Assembly: GCA_033764725.1 (NCBI GenBank)
Contig: JANRIR010000084.1
Location: forward strand, 62,001-126,000
Direction of reading: 5' to 3'
DNA length: 64,000 bases
Origin: RI-43 sp033764725
GTDB taxonomy: Bacteria; Pseudomonadota; Alphaproteobacteria; Caulobacterales; Aquidulcibacteraceae
Part shown: positions 25,718 through 34,228 of the stretch, piece after piece
How positions within the stretch are numbered: the first letter of the stretch is position 1
Layout of the letters: each line of letters opens with the position of its first letter
The notes under the pieces: generated by a model
Databases searched by the model: none
What the model was told of the DNA's origin: nothing
What the model saw: the letters and a program-made list of their open reading frames with translations, nothing else
Translations under genes and position numbers: made by a program

Positions 25718-27091
25718 ATGCAGCTTTCCCTTTACGACACCATGACCCGCGCCAAACGGCCGTTTGCGCCCGCCGACCCTGCACGCGTCACGATGTATGT
25801 GTGCGGCCCCACCGTTTACAACCACGCCCATATCGGCAATGCGCGGCCCGCGGTGGCGTTCGACGTGCTCTACCGCCTGCTGCGCCATGCCTACGGCGAG
25901 ACCGCTGTTCACTATGCGCGCAACATCACCGACATCGACGACAAGATCATCGCCAAGGCCAACGAGACCGGCGAACCCATGGCCGCGCTGACGGCGCGCT
26001 ACGCCGCGATCTATCGCAGCGACATGGCGGCGCTGAACGTGCTGACGCCGACCTATGAGCCCGCCGCCACCGAAACTATCGCCGCGATGCTCGATCTGAT
26101 CGATCGGCTGGTCGCCAAGGGCGGCGCGTATCGCACAGGCAGCGGCGTCTATTTCTCCGTCGCCGCCGACGCCGACTATGGACGCCTCTCGAAGCGCGCA
26201 CAGGAAGACTTGCGCGCCGGCGCCCGCGTCGAGGGCGAAGACGACAAGCGCGATCCTGCCGACTTCGCCTTGTGGAAGGCCGCCAAGCCCGGCGAGCCGG
26301 CCTGGGACAGCCCCTATGGGCCCGGCCGGCCCGGCTGGCATCTCGAATGCTCGGCCATGATCGCCGACATCCTGGGGCCGACGATCGACATCCATGCCGG
26401 CGGACACGACCTGATCTTTCCCCATCACGAGAACGAAATCGCGCAGAGCGAAACCGCCAACGGCGTGACGTTGGCGCGCTATTGGCTGCACAACGGCTTT
26501 CTCACGATGGCGTCGGAGAAGATGTCCAAGAGCCTCGGCAACATCGTCACCGTGCATGACCTGCTGGCGGCGGGCCATCGCGGGGAGACGCTGCGCTGGG
26601 CGCTGTTGTCGGCGCAGTATCGCGCGCCGCTCGATTGGACCGACGCGCTCCTTGAGCAAGCCAAAGCGAGTCTCGATCGCCTCTATGGCGCGCTGCAGCG
26701 CGCCGGCGACGTCAAGGCCGCCGACGCGCCAGCGCCGGATGCGTTCCTTGAAGCGCTGCACGACGATCTCAACACGCCGCGCGCGATGGCCGAATTGTTC
26801 GCGCTGGCGACGCAGCTGAACACCGCGACGAACGACGCCGCGCGCGCGGACGCGAAAGGCGCGCTGCGCGCGGCGGGCGCGCTGATCGGCTTGCTGCAGG
26901 ACGATCCCGAGATCTGGTTCAAAGGCGCCGGCGCTGACGACGCCGAAATCGAAGCGCTCGTGGCGGCGCGTCTGGCGGCGCGCGCGGCGAAGAATTTCGC
27001 CGAAGCCGATCGCCTGCGCGGCGAACTCGACGCCCGCGGGATAATCGTCATGGACGGCCCCGCGGGCTCGACCTGGCGGCGCGCGCGTTAG
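25718..27091 (+). CDS. cysS: Cysteinyl-tRNA synthetase
   Basis: A 457-residue class I aminoacyl-tRNA synthetase. The HIGH-type motif is HIGN (38-41), the usual form in this family; the zinc-binding Cys at 29 precedes PTVYN, and further zinc ligands lie in HLECSAM and HHENEIAQSE. The KMSKS loop is EKMSKSLGN near residue 270. The C-terminal anticodon-binding domain has LNTPRAMAEL. The ribosome site is weak. A family C repeat begins on its stop codon. Divergent from folE. Confidence 0.97.
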   Translation: MQLSLYDTMTRAKRPFAPADPARVTMYVCGPTVYNHAHIGNARPAVAFDVLYRLLRHAYGETAVHYARNITDIDDKIIAKANETGEPMAALTARYAAIYRSDMAALNVLTPTYEPAATETIAAMLDLIDRLVAKGGAYRTGSGVYFSVAADADYGRLSKRAQEDLRAGARVEGEDDKRDPADFALWKAAKPGEPAWDSPYGPGRPGWHLECSAMIADILGPTIDIHAGGHDLIFPHHENEIAQSETANGVTLARYWLHNGFLTMASEKMSKSLGNIVTVHDLLAAGHRGETLRWALLSAQYRAPLDWTDALLEQAKASLDRLYGALQRAGDVKAADAPAPDAFLEALHDDLNTPRAMAELFALATQLNTATNDAARADAKGALRAAGALIGLLQDDPEIWFKGAGADDAEIEALVAARLAARAAKNFAEADRLRGELDARGIIVMDGPAGSTWRRAR

Positions 27092-27204
27092 AGCGTGATA
27101 GCCAAAAGTGGAAACCGGTTTTGGCGGCCATCACGCTCCAATTCCCAACTTTAGAGCCTGATTCACGTCCGAGATTGATTCGATCTCGGACGATCAGGCT
27201 CTAG
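27090..27204. repeat. Two-hairpin dispersed repeat, family C, copy 1
   Basis: Two inverted repeats in a row. GAGCGTGATagCC...GGccATCACGCTC spans 27091-27138. AGAGCCTGAT...ATCAGGCTCT spans 27153-27202, with an inner perfect stem TCCGAGAT/ATCTCGGA around TGATTCG. The element begins on the last bases of the cysS stop and ends 4 bases before the stop of the convergent membrane protein gene. Copy 2 at 60214-60332 has the same plan. Elements like this are common between genes of alphaproteobacteria. Confidence 0.85.
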
Positions 27205-27207
27205 GCG

Positions 27208-27642
27208 TTAAGCCGCACGCGGCGCAGGCGCGCGCAGCACGCCGGAGCCGAGGATCGGCGCGAGGTACAGCGCGAAAATGACGGTGTTCGACACCGCATT
27301 GCCGGGCACGCCGGCGAGGATCGAGGCGACGCTGTCGATCGCCCACCATGTGCCGATCGCGGCGGCGAAACCCCGCCACACCGGCGCGCCCAGCGCATCG
27401 GCGGCGGCGACGCAGGTGAGCATCGTCATCGCCCAGCCGATGGTGACGCAGCCCAGAATGCTGACGGTGAAGCGCGTCTCCTCCACGAAGGACGATTGAC
27501 CGTCGAGCGGCCAATGCACGAGATCATAGAACAGCTTGGCGCCCGCATCGGCGGCGGGAAACACCGCGACCGCCAGCACCGCGCCGAATCCGAGCACCGC
27601 CCAGCACCACACCTGCATCCAGGTTTTCCAAAAGCCCGTCAT
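27208..27642 (-). CDS. Four-helix membrane protein of unknown function
   Basis: A 144-residue protein with an excellent ribosome site (AAGGAGGTCGC) before ATG 27642. Hydrophobic helices lie at about 10-29, 57-80, 88-108 and 112-134, so it is an inner-membrane protein. A conserved-looking loop with FYDLVHWPLDG follows helix 1. No family is recognised with confidence. It is divergent from an XRE regulator gene 108 bases away, a layout typical of a regulator and its target. Confidence 0.8.
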   Translation of the reverse strand: MTGFWKTWMQVWCWAVLGFGAVLAVAVFPAADAGAKLFYDLVHWPLDGQSSFVEETRFTVSILGCVTIGWAMTMLTCVAAADALGAPVWRGFAAAIGTWWAIDSVASILAGVPGNAVSNTVIFALYLAPILGSGVLRAPAPRAA

Positions 27643-27749
27643 GATTGCGACCTCCTTGCTGTGCCCGCCACCATGACGGCGCGCAGGTAAGCGCTGCAAT
27701 GACGCGCGAGGTAATGGACAAGCCGTGCGCGCATGCGCGATCGTGCGCC

Positions 27750-28541
27750 ATGAGCCTGCATTCGCTCCAGGCCGCGGACGGCGGCTTTCCCGCCATGCTG
27801 CGCGAATGGCGCCGCGCGCGCGGCATGAGCCAGCTCGAGCTGGCTCTGTCGATCGACATCTCCGCGCGGCATTTGTCGTTTCTGGAAACCGGCCGCGCGC
27901 AGCCGAGCCGTGAGATGACCCATCGCCTGGCCGAGGCGCTGATGCTGCCGCGCGGCGCGCGCAACGCCATGCTCGCCAAGGCCGGCTTCGCCGCCGCCTT
28001 TCCCGCAACGCCGCTTGACGCGGAAAGCCTCGCGCCGTTCCGCGCGATGCTGGACGAGATGATGCGCCGCCACGCGCCCTATCCGGCGCTGGTGTGCGAC
28101 CGCTACTGGACCATCCTCGACGCCAATGACAGCGCGCGCGCGCTGCTGGCGTCGCTGCATGACGGCGAGGGCGCGATGAACGTCATTCGCATGCTGACAC
28201 AGGACGCCGCCGCCGCCGCGATCGACAATCTGCCCGAAGTGCTGCTCGAGATGGAGGGCCGCATCCGCCTCGAGGCGCTGGAGGCCGGCCCCGATCCTAT
28301 TCATGCCGCGCAATTGCGCGACCTTGCGCGCGCCGCGCAGGGTTTGCGGCCCGCGCGCGCGGCGCAGCGCAGCCCGCTTGTTCCGCTTGTCGTTCGCAGT
28401 CCGGCGGGTTTGCTGCGCTTCCTAACCGCGGTGGCGCATTTCGGCACCAGCGAAGACGTCACCGTGCGCGATCTGCGCCTGGAGCTGCTGTTCCCCGCCG
28501 ACGACGCCACCCGCGCCGCCCTGCACGCGGCAGCGCCTTAG
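27750..28541 (+). CDS. XRE-family transcriptional regulator with MmyB-like ligand domain
   Basis: A 263-residue regulator. Residues 15-75 form a helix-turn-helix of the Cro/C1 type (MSQLELALSIDISARHLSFLETGRAQPS). The rest matches the MmyB-like C-terminal domain, a PAS-related pocket that can bind fatty acids in some members, with PYPALVCDRYWTILDAND as landmark. Start uncertain: ATG 27750 gives a good protein, ATG 27714 is possible. It likely controls the divergent membrane protein gene. Confidence 0.88.
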   Translation: MSLHSLQAADGGFPAMLREWRRARGMSQLELALSIDISARHLSFLETGRAQPSREMTHRLAEALMLPRGARNAMLAKAGFAAAFPATPLDAESLAPFRAMLDEMMRRHAPYPALVCDRYWTILDANDSARALLASLHDGEGAMNVIRMLTQDAAAAAIDNLPEVLLEMEGRIRLEALEAGPDPIHAAQLRDLARAAQGLRPARAAQRSPLVPLVVRSPAGLLRFLTAVAHFGTSEDVTVRDLRLELLFPADDATRAALHAAAP

Positions 28542-28570
28542 CGTAACGCCAGTGTTTGCGCGAACAAGGT

Positions 28571-28596
28571 TGGGCCCTCGCTTTCGCGAGGGCCCA
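28571..28596. terminator. Bidirectional hairpin terminator
   Basis: A perfect 11-bp stem, TGGGCCCTCGC and GCGAGGGCCCA, closes a 4-base TTTC loop. It lies in the 84-base gap between the 3' ends of the XRE regulator and the convergent TonB-dependent receptor. There is no T-run on either side, so a protein factor may assist. Confidence 0.6.
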
Positions 28597-28625
28597 GCGG
28601 TCAGGGTTCAGCGAATGCGGCCGCG

Positions 28626-30824
28626 CTAATTGGTCTTCATGCGCAGCGAGAGGCCGATGATGCGCGGCTCGTTCACAAAGCCGGTATTGTTGTTGAAATC
28701 GATGCCGCCGAGCGCGTTTTCTTCATCGGTGATGTTGCGCCCGAACAGCGCAAACTCGTAGCGCTCGCCAGGCGTCACATAACCGATCTGGAGACCGCCC
28801 TCGTATTGCGCGTCGGTCTGATACTCGATCGGTTCATAGAGGAAGAAGTTCAGCGGTCCGCGCACGGTCCAGTCGGTGGCGGCGAACACGCGCGCGCCGC
28901 TGGCGAGCGGGTGCTCGTAGCGCGCGGTGAAGTCGAGCGTGTATTCCGGCGCGTTGGGGAACGGATTGCCGTTGATCCGCGCAAAGCCCGCGCCGTCGAG
29001 CGGATCGGTGACCGTGCATTGTCCCGAGCCGCAGGGCGCGACCACGAGGTTGGCGTCCTTGATCTCGGTGTTGGCGTAACCATAGGCGAGCGTCAGGAAC
29101 AGATTGTCCGTGACCGCCCATTCGCCCTCGATTTCGACGCCATAGGCCTCGCCCTCTTCGGCGTTCACCAATTGGGTGAAGTTCGAGGCGCCGCCGATGG
29201 CGCTGAATTGCTGGTCCTCGACCGTGTAGTAGAAGACCGACGCATTGAGGCGCGCGCGCCCGTTCAGCAGATCGGATTTCACGCCCGCCTCATAGGACAG
29301 GATGGTTTCCTCCGACGCCGTCGACGGCGCGGCGAAGAACGCCACGTCGCGGCCCTGAATGGTTGGCGCGCGGAAGCCGTCGGCGACGCGGGCGTAGAGG
29401 TTCACATCGCTGTTGAGCGCATAGACTGCGCTCAAATCCCAGCTCAGATGGTCGCCCGACAGCGACACCGGCGCAAACGGGACTGGCGCGGCGACGCCGC
29501 GCAATTCCTTCTCGTCGTCCGTGTAGCGCAGCCCGCCCGTCAGCGTCAGCGCAGAGGAGACTTCATAGCTCGCCTGGCCGAACACGGCCCAGGATTCGTT
29601 GGTGTGGTTGAGCGTCGTCGACGGCGGAAAGCCCAGCGGGCCCACCGTGGTGACGGTGAGATCGCTGTCGAAATAATACGCCCCGACCTGCCAATTCAAC
29701 GCGCCGTTGGCGCCGGCCACGCGCACTTCCTGGGTGAACTGGTCGAGATCGTCGACCGAATCCTGCGTGTCGGAATCGAATGGGATGAAGCCCGGGCCGA
29801 CGCCCGCGACGCCGCCATCGATGTCGCCACGCGAGACGCCGTCGGCGGTCTCGTACGCCGTGATCGAGGTGATCGTCACGCCGCCGACGTCATAAGTGAG
29901 GCGCACCGATCCGCCGAACTGGTCATAGTCCTGATTGTTGCCGCCGCCCTGATTGTACGACACGCTGTCGCGATCGAAATTGCCGTTCAGGTCGTTGCTG
30001 CCGGTGGTGAAGACGTTGGCGCGGAACAGCGTCGAGGTCCCCTCCACCGAGCGGCCGTGGACATTGACCAGCGCGCTCAAATCTTCCGTCGGCGTGAACA
30101 GAAGCTGAAAGCGTCCGGCGATGTCGTCATAGCCGCCCAGCGCATCGTTCTGTCCGGAGAAGCGGTTGTCGATCCAATCGTCGCGCCGGCGCACCATCAC
30201 CGAGCCGCGCGCCGCAACCCCTTCGGTCAGCGCGCCGCCGACGCCGGCCTCGAACGCGGCCGTGCCATAGCTGCCATAACTGAACGCGCCGCGGGCGCTG
30301 AAATCTTCCGACGGCATGACTGAACGGAAATGCACGATGCCGGCAGGCGTGTTGCGGCCGAACAGCGTGCCTTGCGGGCCGCGCAGCACTTCGACCTGTT
30401 CGACGTCGAAGATCGGGAAGCTTTTGAGGACCACGTTCTCCATCACGACATCGTCGATGATGACGGAAACCGGCTGCGAGGCGGCGATGTCGAAATCGGT
30501 GTTGCCGAGACCGCGGATATAGAAGCGCGGCGCCACGCGGCCGTTGGAGGTCTCCACATTGAGGCCCGGCGTGCGGCCGGAGAGCGCCAAGACGTCGCCG
30601 CCGCCGCTGAGCAGGTCGTCGATCCGCGACGCCGGCACCGCCGACACAGAAATCGGCACATCCTGCAGGTTTTCGCTGCGTCGTTGCGCAACCACGTAAA
30701 TATCGGGAATGGCGGAGGCTTCGTCCTGCGCCGACGCCGCCTGCGGCAGCGCGGCCACGCCCAGCGCCGGCAAAGCCAAAGCCGCAAGCAGATTGCGCCG
30801 TCCGCGCCCGCCAAACAACCGCAT
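28626..30824 (-). CDS. TonB-dependent outer-membrane receptor
   Basis: An outer-membrane beta-barrel receptor of about 732 residues. A signal peptide ends PQAASAQ. The plug domain follows, with VVAQRRSENLQDVPISVSAV (the common start in sphingomonad and caulobacter receptors), then FYIRGLGNTDFD and VEVLRGPQGTLFGRNTPAG. The barrel ends in IIGLSLRMKTN. The start at 30824 is chosen because GGGG lies six bases before it; ATG codons at 30851 and 30830 are alternatives. This subtype usually takes up plant- or algal-derived compounds rather than siderophores, but the ligand is not shown. No TonB gene is nearby. Confidence 0.95.
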   Translation of the reverse strand: MRLFGGRGRRNLLAALALPALGVAALPQAASAQDEASAIPDIYVVAQRRSENLQDVPISVSAVPASRIDDLLSGGGDVLALSGRTPGLNVETSNGRVAPRFYIRGLGNTDFDIAASQPVSVIIDDVVMENVVLKSFPIFDVEQVEVLRGPQGTLFGRNTPAGIVHFRSVMPSEDFSARGAFSYGSYGTAAFEAGVGGALTEGVAARGSVMVRRRDDWIDNRFSGQNDALGGYDDIAGRFQLLFTPTEDLSALVNVHGRSVEGTSTLFRANVFTTGSNDLNGNFDRDSVSYNQGGGNNQDYDQFGGSVRLTYDVGGVTITSITAYETADGVSRGDIDGGVAGVGPGFIPFDSDTQDSVDDLDQFTQEVRVAGANGALNWQVGAYYFDSDLTVTTVGPLGFPPSTTLNHTNESWAVFGQASYEVSSALTLTGGLRYTDDEKELRGVAAPVPFAPVSLSGDHLSWDLSAVYALNSDVNLYARVADGFRAPTIQGRDVAFFAAPSTASEETILSYEAGVKSDLLNGRARLNASVFYYTVEDQQFSAIGGASNFTQLVNAEEGEAYGVEIEGEWAVTDNLFLTLAYGYANTEIKDANLVVAPCGSGQCTVTDPLDGAGFARINGNPFPNAPEYTLDFTARYEHPLASGARVFAATDWTVRGPLNFFLYEPIEYQTDAQYEGGLQIGYVTPGERYEFALFGRNITDEENALGGIDFNNNTGFVNEPRIIGLSLRMKTN

Positions 30825-31054
30825 GTTCATCCCCGCATCGCCGATAACCATGTGTCCCTATCGCTCCGATGCGCCTGGCGGCAATGAAAACGTCACGTTT
30901 CGCGTGCGATCGGTAGCAACCTTGGCGCCCGCGCAACAGTTTCAGCTTCGCGCGATTCGCGTCTTTGGGGCATCGCGGCCGCTCGTCCGGGTCCGGAGCA
31001 ATGCGCGGCGCGCGCTTGCCGCAAGGGCGGCGCGCTGATACGCAGCGCGGCCCC

Positions 31055-31840
31055 ATGCCCCAGACCTCCGCCCTGCTCACCGTGATGATCGCCGCTGCGC
31101 GCAAGACGGGTCGCGCGCTCGCGCGCGATTTCGGCGAGGTTGAGAACCTTCAGGTCTCGCGCAAGGGCCCCGCCGACTTCGTCACCGCCGCCGATCTCAA
31201 GGCCGAAAAGACCTTGTTCGAGGAATTGTCCAAGGGGCGGCCGGGTTACGGTTTCCTCATGGAGGAGCGCGGCGCGGTCGTCGGCAGCGACAAGACGCAT
31301 CGCTGGATCGTCGATCCGCTCGACGGCACGTTGAACTTCATGCACGGCGTGCCGCATTTCGCCATCTCGATCGCGCTCGAGCGCGAAGGCGCCTTGGTCG
31401 CCGGCGTCGTCTATGACGTCATCAAGGATGAGCTGTTCTGGGCGGAAAAAGGCGCCGGCGCCTATCTCAATGATCGCCGTCTGCGCGTGGCCGCGCGCAC
31501 CGAGCTCAATGACGCCGTCATCGCCACCGGCCTGCCGTTTCGCGGCAAGCCGGGCCATGACAAGGCGCTCGCGGAATTGGGGCGCGTGATGGCGGCGACG
31601 GCCGGGGTGCGCCGTTTCGGCTCGGCCGCGCTCGACCTTGCTTATGTCGCCGCCGGGCGCGTCGACGGCTTCTGGGAGCGCGGCCTGTCGCCATGGGATT
31701 TCGCCGCCGGAGCCGTTCTCGTGCGCGAGGCGGGCGGCTTTGCGCGCGAAGTCGACGGCGGCGATTTCATGCAGACCGGCGCGGTGATCGCCGGCAACGA
31801 ACGCATGCTGCGTCTGCTGAGCGACGCGCTCAAGGGCTAA
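31055..31840 (+). CDS. Inositol monophosphatase family protein
   Basis: A 261-residue Mg-dependent sugar phosphatase. Metal ligands are in MEER (E70, E71), DPLDGTLNF (87-95) and PWDFAAG. The ATG at 31055 is used; the open frame extends upstream to 30965 without homology. Family members dephosphorylate inositol phosphate, fructose-1,6-bisphosphate or act as SuhB in rRNA antitermination; the sequence does not decide between them. It is convergent with the TetR gene with a 4-base gap. Confidence 0.92.
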   Translation: MPQTSALLTVMIAAARKTGRALARDFGEVENLQVSRKGPADFVTAADLKAEKTLFEELSKGRPGYGFLMEERGAVVGSDKTHRWIVDPLDGTLNFMHGVPHFAISIALEREGALVAGVVYDVIKDELFWAEKGAGAYLNDRRLRVAARTELNDAVIATGLPFRGKPGHDKALAELGRVMAATAGVRRFGSAALDLAYVAAGRVDGFWERGLSPWDFAAGAVLVREAGGFAREVDGGDFMQTGAVIAGNERMLRLLSDALKG

Positions 31841-31844
31841 GCGT

Positions 31845-32513
31845 TTACGGTCCAGACGCCGGCGTCGCAAAAGCGCGCACGAACAGCATGTTCAGCGCAG
31901 CGCCGACCGCGGCGCGCGTCTCAGACCCCGTCATCCAGGCGCGCATGGCGCCATCCACCATGCCGTGCGCGATCGCGGCGGCGATGCGCGGCTCATGGCG
32001 ATGATAGGCGCCGCGGGCGCAGCCTTCCTCGTAAAGCGCGCCAATCGCGGCGATCATGCGCGCGCCAGGCGTGAAATCGGCGGCGCTGACGCTGTCGCGC
32101 GTCATCGCATAGAGCGGCATGGCGGCGCGCGCGCGCTCCGCTTCGTCGAACAGCGCTTCGATCATCGGCGCGAAGGCTTCGCGCGGATCCGCGGCGGCGC
32201 GCCAGCCGCGCGTCATCGCCGCGATGAACCGATCCTCCAGGCGCGCATGCAGCGCCGCCAGGAGCGACGCCTTGTCGGGAAAGAAGCGATAGAGCGTGCC
32301 CACGGCGACGCCTGCTTCGGCGGCGATGTCGGCCATGGTGGTCGCAGCAAACCCGCCGGCGGCGAAGAGGCGCTCGCCGGCGTCGAGGACGGCCGCGCGC
32401 TTGGCGGCGGGATCGATCACCCGCGCCGGGCGGCTGACGCGCGCGTTCGGCGCCGGGGCGATGCGGCCCGCGCCGGGCGGACGTTGCGGCGATCGGCGCT
32501 TGCCTTTGGGCAT
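31845..32513 (-). CDS. TetR/AcrR-family repressor
   Basis: A 222-residue regulator with an unusually long Arg/Pro-rich leader (about 30 residues) before the helix-turn-helix (FAAGGFAATTMADIAAEAGVAVGTLYRFFPDKASLL, about 50-85). The C-terminal ligand domain is helical and unrecognised. It is divergent from the SRPBCC lipoprotein gene, and a perfect palindrome lies in the 54-base gap, so it probably controls that gene and itself. Confidence 0.9.
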   Translation of the reverse strand: MPKGKRRSPQRPPGAGRIAPAPNARVSRPARVIDPAAKRAAVLDAGERLFAAGGFAATTMADIAAEAGVAVGTLYRFFPDKASLLAALHARLEDRFIAAMTRGWRAAADPREAFAPMIEALFDEAERARAAMPLYAMTRDSVSAADFTPGARMIAAIGALYEEGCARGAYHRHEPRIAAAIAHGMVDGAMRAWMTGSETRAAVGAALNMLFVRAFATPASGP

Positions 32514-32536
32514 GGCCAGGCTACCTTACCGATTAC

Positions 32537-32553
32537 TGAATGAACTTCATTCA
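32537..32553. promoter_or_regulatory. Probable TetR operator
   Basis: TGAATGAACTTCATTCA is a perfect 17-base inverted repeat (8-base arms, central C) midway between the divergent TetR and SRPBCC genes, placed to block both promoters. Arms of this length are typical for TetR dimers. Confidence 0.75.
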
Positions 32554-32567
32554 TAATGGAGGGCGCA

Positions 32568-33113
32568 ATGAGTCGGATCAAGATGGCGGGCGCTGCGGCG
32601 GCCCTGTCCGGGGCCCTTCAGGCGTGCGCGCCGGCGCCGCCGGCAGGCCCCCTCGCCGCGGGCGACAACGCCGCCTTTCGCCACGAGGTCGAAACCAGCG
32701 CGCCGCCGGAGGCGATCTGGGCGTTGTGGTCCGATGCGGCGAGCTGGGCGCGCTGGGATCGCGGCCTGAAGGGCGCGACGCTGGAGGGACCCATGCAGGT
32801 CGGCGCGACCGGCGCGATCACACCCCTGTCAGGACCGCCAGCGGCGTTCGAGGTGCTGGAATACGCCCCACCGTCGCACTACGCCTTCGCGACCGAGCTG
32901 CCGCTGGCGCGGCTGATCGTGCGCCGGTCGATCGTGGGCGTCGACCCGACGCGCATCCGCCACGACGTCTCCTTCGAAGGGCCGCTCGCGCCGCTTTGGG
33001 CCGCCCAGTTCGGCCCCCAATTCCGCGCCGCCCTACCCCCAACAATGGACGCCCTCGCGCGCGAGGCGGAGGCGACGGGTGCGCCCGCCCGCGACGCCCA
33101 AGAAACGAATTGA
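32568..33113 (+). CDS. SRPBCC/START-like domain lipoprotein
   Basis: A 181-residue protein. The ATG at 32568 follows GGAGGGC. The N terminus has a lipoprotein signal with lipobox LQAC, followed by a short linker, so the protein should be membrane-anchored. Residues 40-170 fit the SRPBCC (polyketide cyclase/START) fold: EVETSAPPEAIWALWSDAASWARWD is the usual first helix-strand unit. Most SRPBCC proteins bind hydrophobic ligands and are cytoplasmic, so an exported form is less common. It is likely repressed by the divergent TetR protein. Confidence 0.8.
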   Translation: MSRIKMAGAAAALSGALQACAPAPPAGPLAAGDNAAFRHEVETSAPPEAIWALWSDAASWARWDRGLKGATLEGPMQVGATGAITPLSGPPAAFEVLEYAPPSHYAFATELPLARLIVRRSIVGVDPTRIRHDVSFEGPLAPLWAAQFGPQFRAALPPTMDALAREAEATGAPARDAQETN

Positions 33114-33208
33114 CGTTTTTCGCCTAATTTGTCAGACCCTCCCTGCACGGACGCCTTGGCGGCGCCATGCGCCCGTGGCCTATTGGCCGCAATCAGGGAG
33201 GACACGCG

Positions 33209-34228
33209 ATGGAATATGTGAGCCTGGGGCGCACCGGGTTGAAGGTCTCGCGAGTGTGCCTCGGCATGATGTCGTACGGCGATCCGCGCTGGGCGGGCTG
33301 GGTGCTGGGAGAGGCCGAGGCGCAGGGCCACATCAAGGCCGCCGTCGAGCTCGGGATCAATTTCTTCGACACCGCCGACGTCTATTCCTTCGGCGCAAGC
33401 GAAAGCATTCTCGGGCGCGCCATCCGCGAGCTCGGCCTCAAGCGCGATGAGATCGTCGTCGCCACGAAGGTCTATTTTCCGATGGGCGGACAGCCCAATC
33501 AGCGCGGCCTGTCGCGCAAGCACATCCGCCACGCCATCGACGACTCGCTCAAGCGCCTCGGCCTCGATTACGTCGACCTCTATCAGATGCACCGCTTCGA
33601 CATTTACACGCCGTTCGAAGAAACGCTGGAGGCGTTCGACGACGTCGTGCGCGCCGGCAAGGCGCTGCATGTGGGCGCATCGAGCATGTATGCATGGCAA
33701 TTCATGAAGGCGCTCGCCCTGCAGGAAAAGCACGGTTGGGCGCGCTTCGCGTCGATGCAGAACCATTACAACCTGATCTATCGCGAGGAAGAGCGCGAAA
33801 TGCTGCCGCTGTGCCGCGAACAAGGCGTCGGCGTGATCCCCTGGAGCCCGCTGGCGCGCGGCTTCCTCACCGGCTCGCGCGGGCGCGGCGGCGCGGGACA
33901 GACCGCGCGAACGGAAGCCGATCGCGTCGCGCACGCAATGTACACGGACGCCGATTTCGCCGTCGTCGATGCGGTGGTCGCTGTGGCTGCGGCGCGCGGC
34001 CTGCCGCCTGCGCAGATCGCGCTCGCCTGGCTTATGCAGCAGGACGGCGTCACCGCCCCGATCGTGGGCGCCACCAAGCCGCACCATATCGAGGACGCCG
34101 TCGCGGCAGCGGCGATCAAGCTCAGCGAAGAAGAGCGCGCCGCGCTCGAAGCGCCCTATGCGCCGCACGCCGTCATCGGCCATTTCTATGGCGACGCGGC
34201 CGAGCTGATGGCGCGGGCGCGGCGCTGA
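33209..34228 (+). CDS. Aldo/keto reductase
   Basis: A 339-residue NADPH-dependent aldo/keto reductase. GRTGLKVSRVCLGMMSYG begins the barrel. The tetrad is visible as Asp in FFDTADVY, Tyr in the same motif, Lys in VVATKVYF and His in LYQMHRFD. The C-terminal GATKPHHIEDAV binds the nucleotide phosphate. The ATG at 33209 follows AGGGAGGAC. It is coupled to the transporter gene by a TGATG overlap, so the pair may import and reduce a carbonyl or sugar substrate. Confidence 0.93.
   Translation: MEYVSLGRTGLKVSRVCLGMMSYGDPRWAGWVLGEAEAQGHIKAAVELGINFFDTADVYSFGASESILGRAIRELGLKRDEIVVATKVYFPMGGQPNQRGLSRKHIRHAIDDSLKRLGLDYVDLYQMHRFDIYTPFEETLEAFDDVVRAGKALHVGASSMYAWQFMKALALQEKHGWARFASMQNHYNLIYREEEREMLPLCREQGVGVIPWSPLARGFLTGSRGRGGAGQTARTEADRVAHAMYTDADFAVVDAVVAVAAARGLPPAQIALAWLMQQDGVTAPIVGATKPHHIEDAVAAAAIKLSEEERAALEAPYAPHAVIGHFYGDAAELMARARR

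Noticed and set aside
25187..26761. Open frame of 524 codons on the minus strand overlapping folE and cysS
   Set aside because: Both folE and cysS have complete family motifs; the long frame reads antisense to cysS and out of frame in folE.
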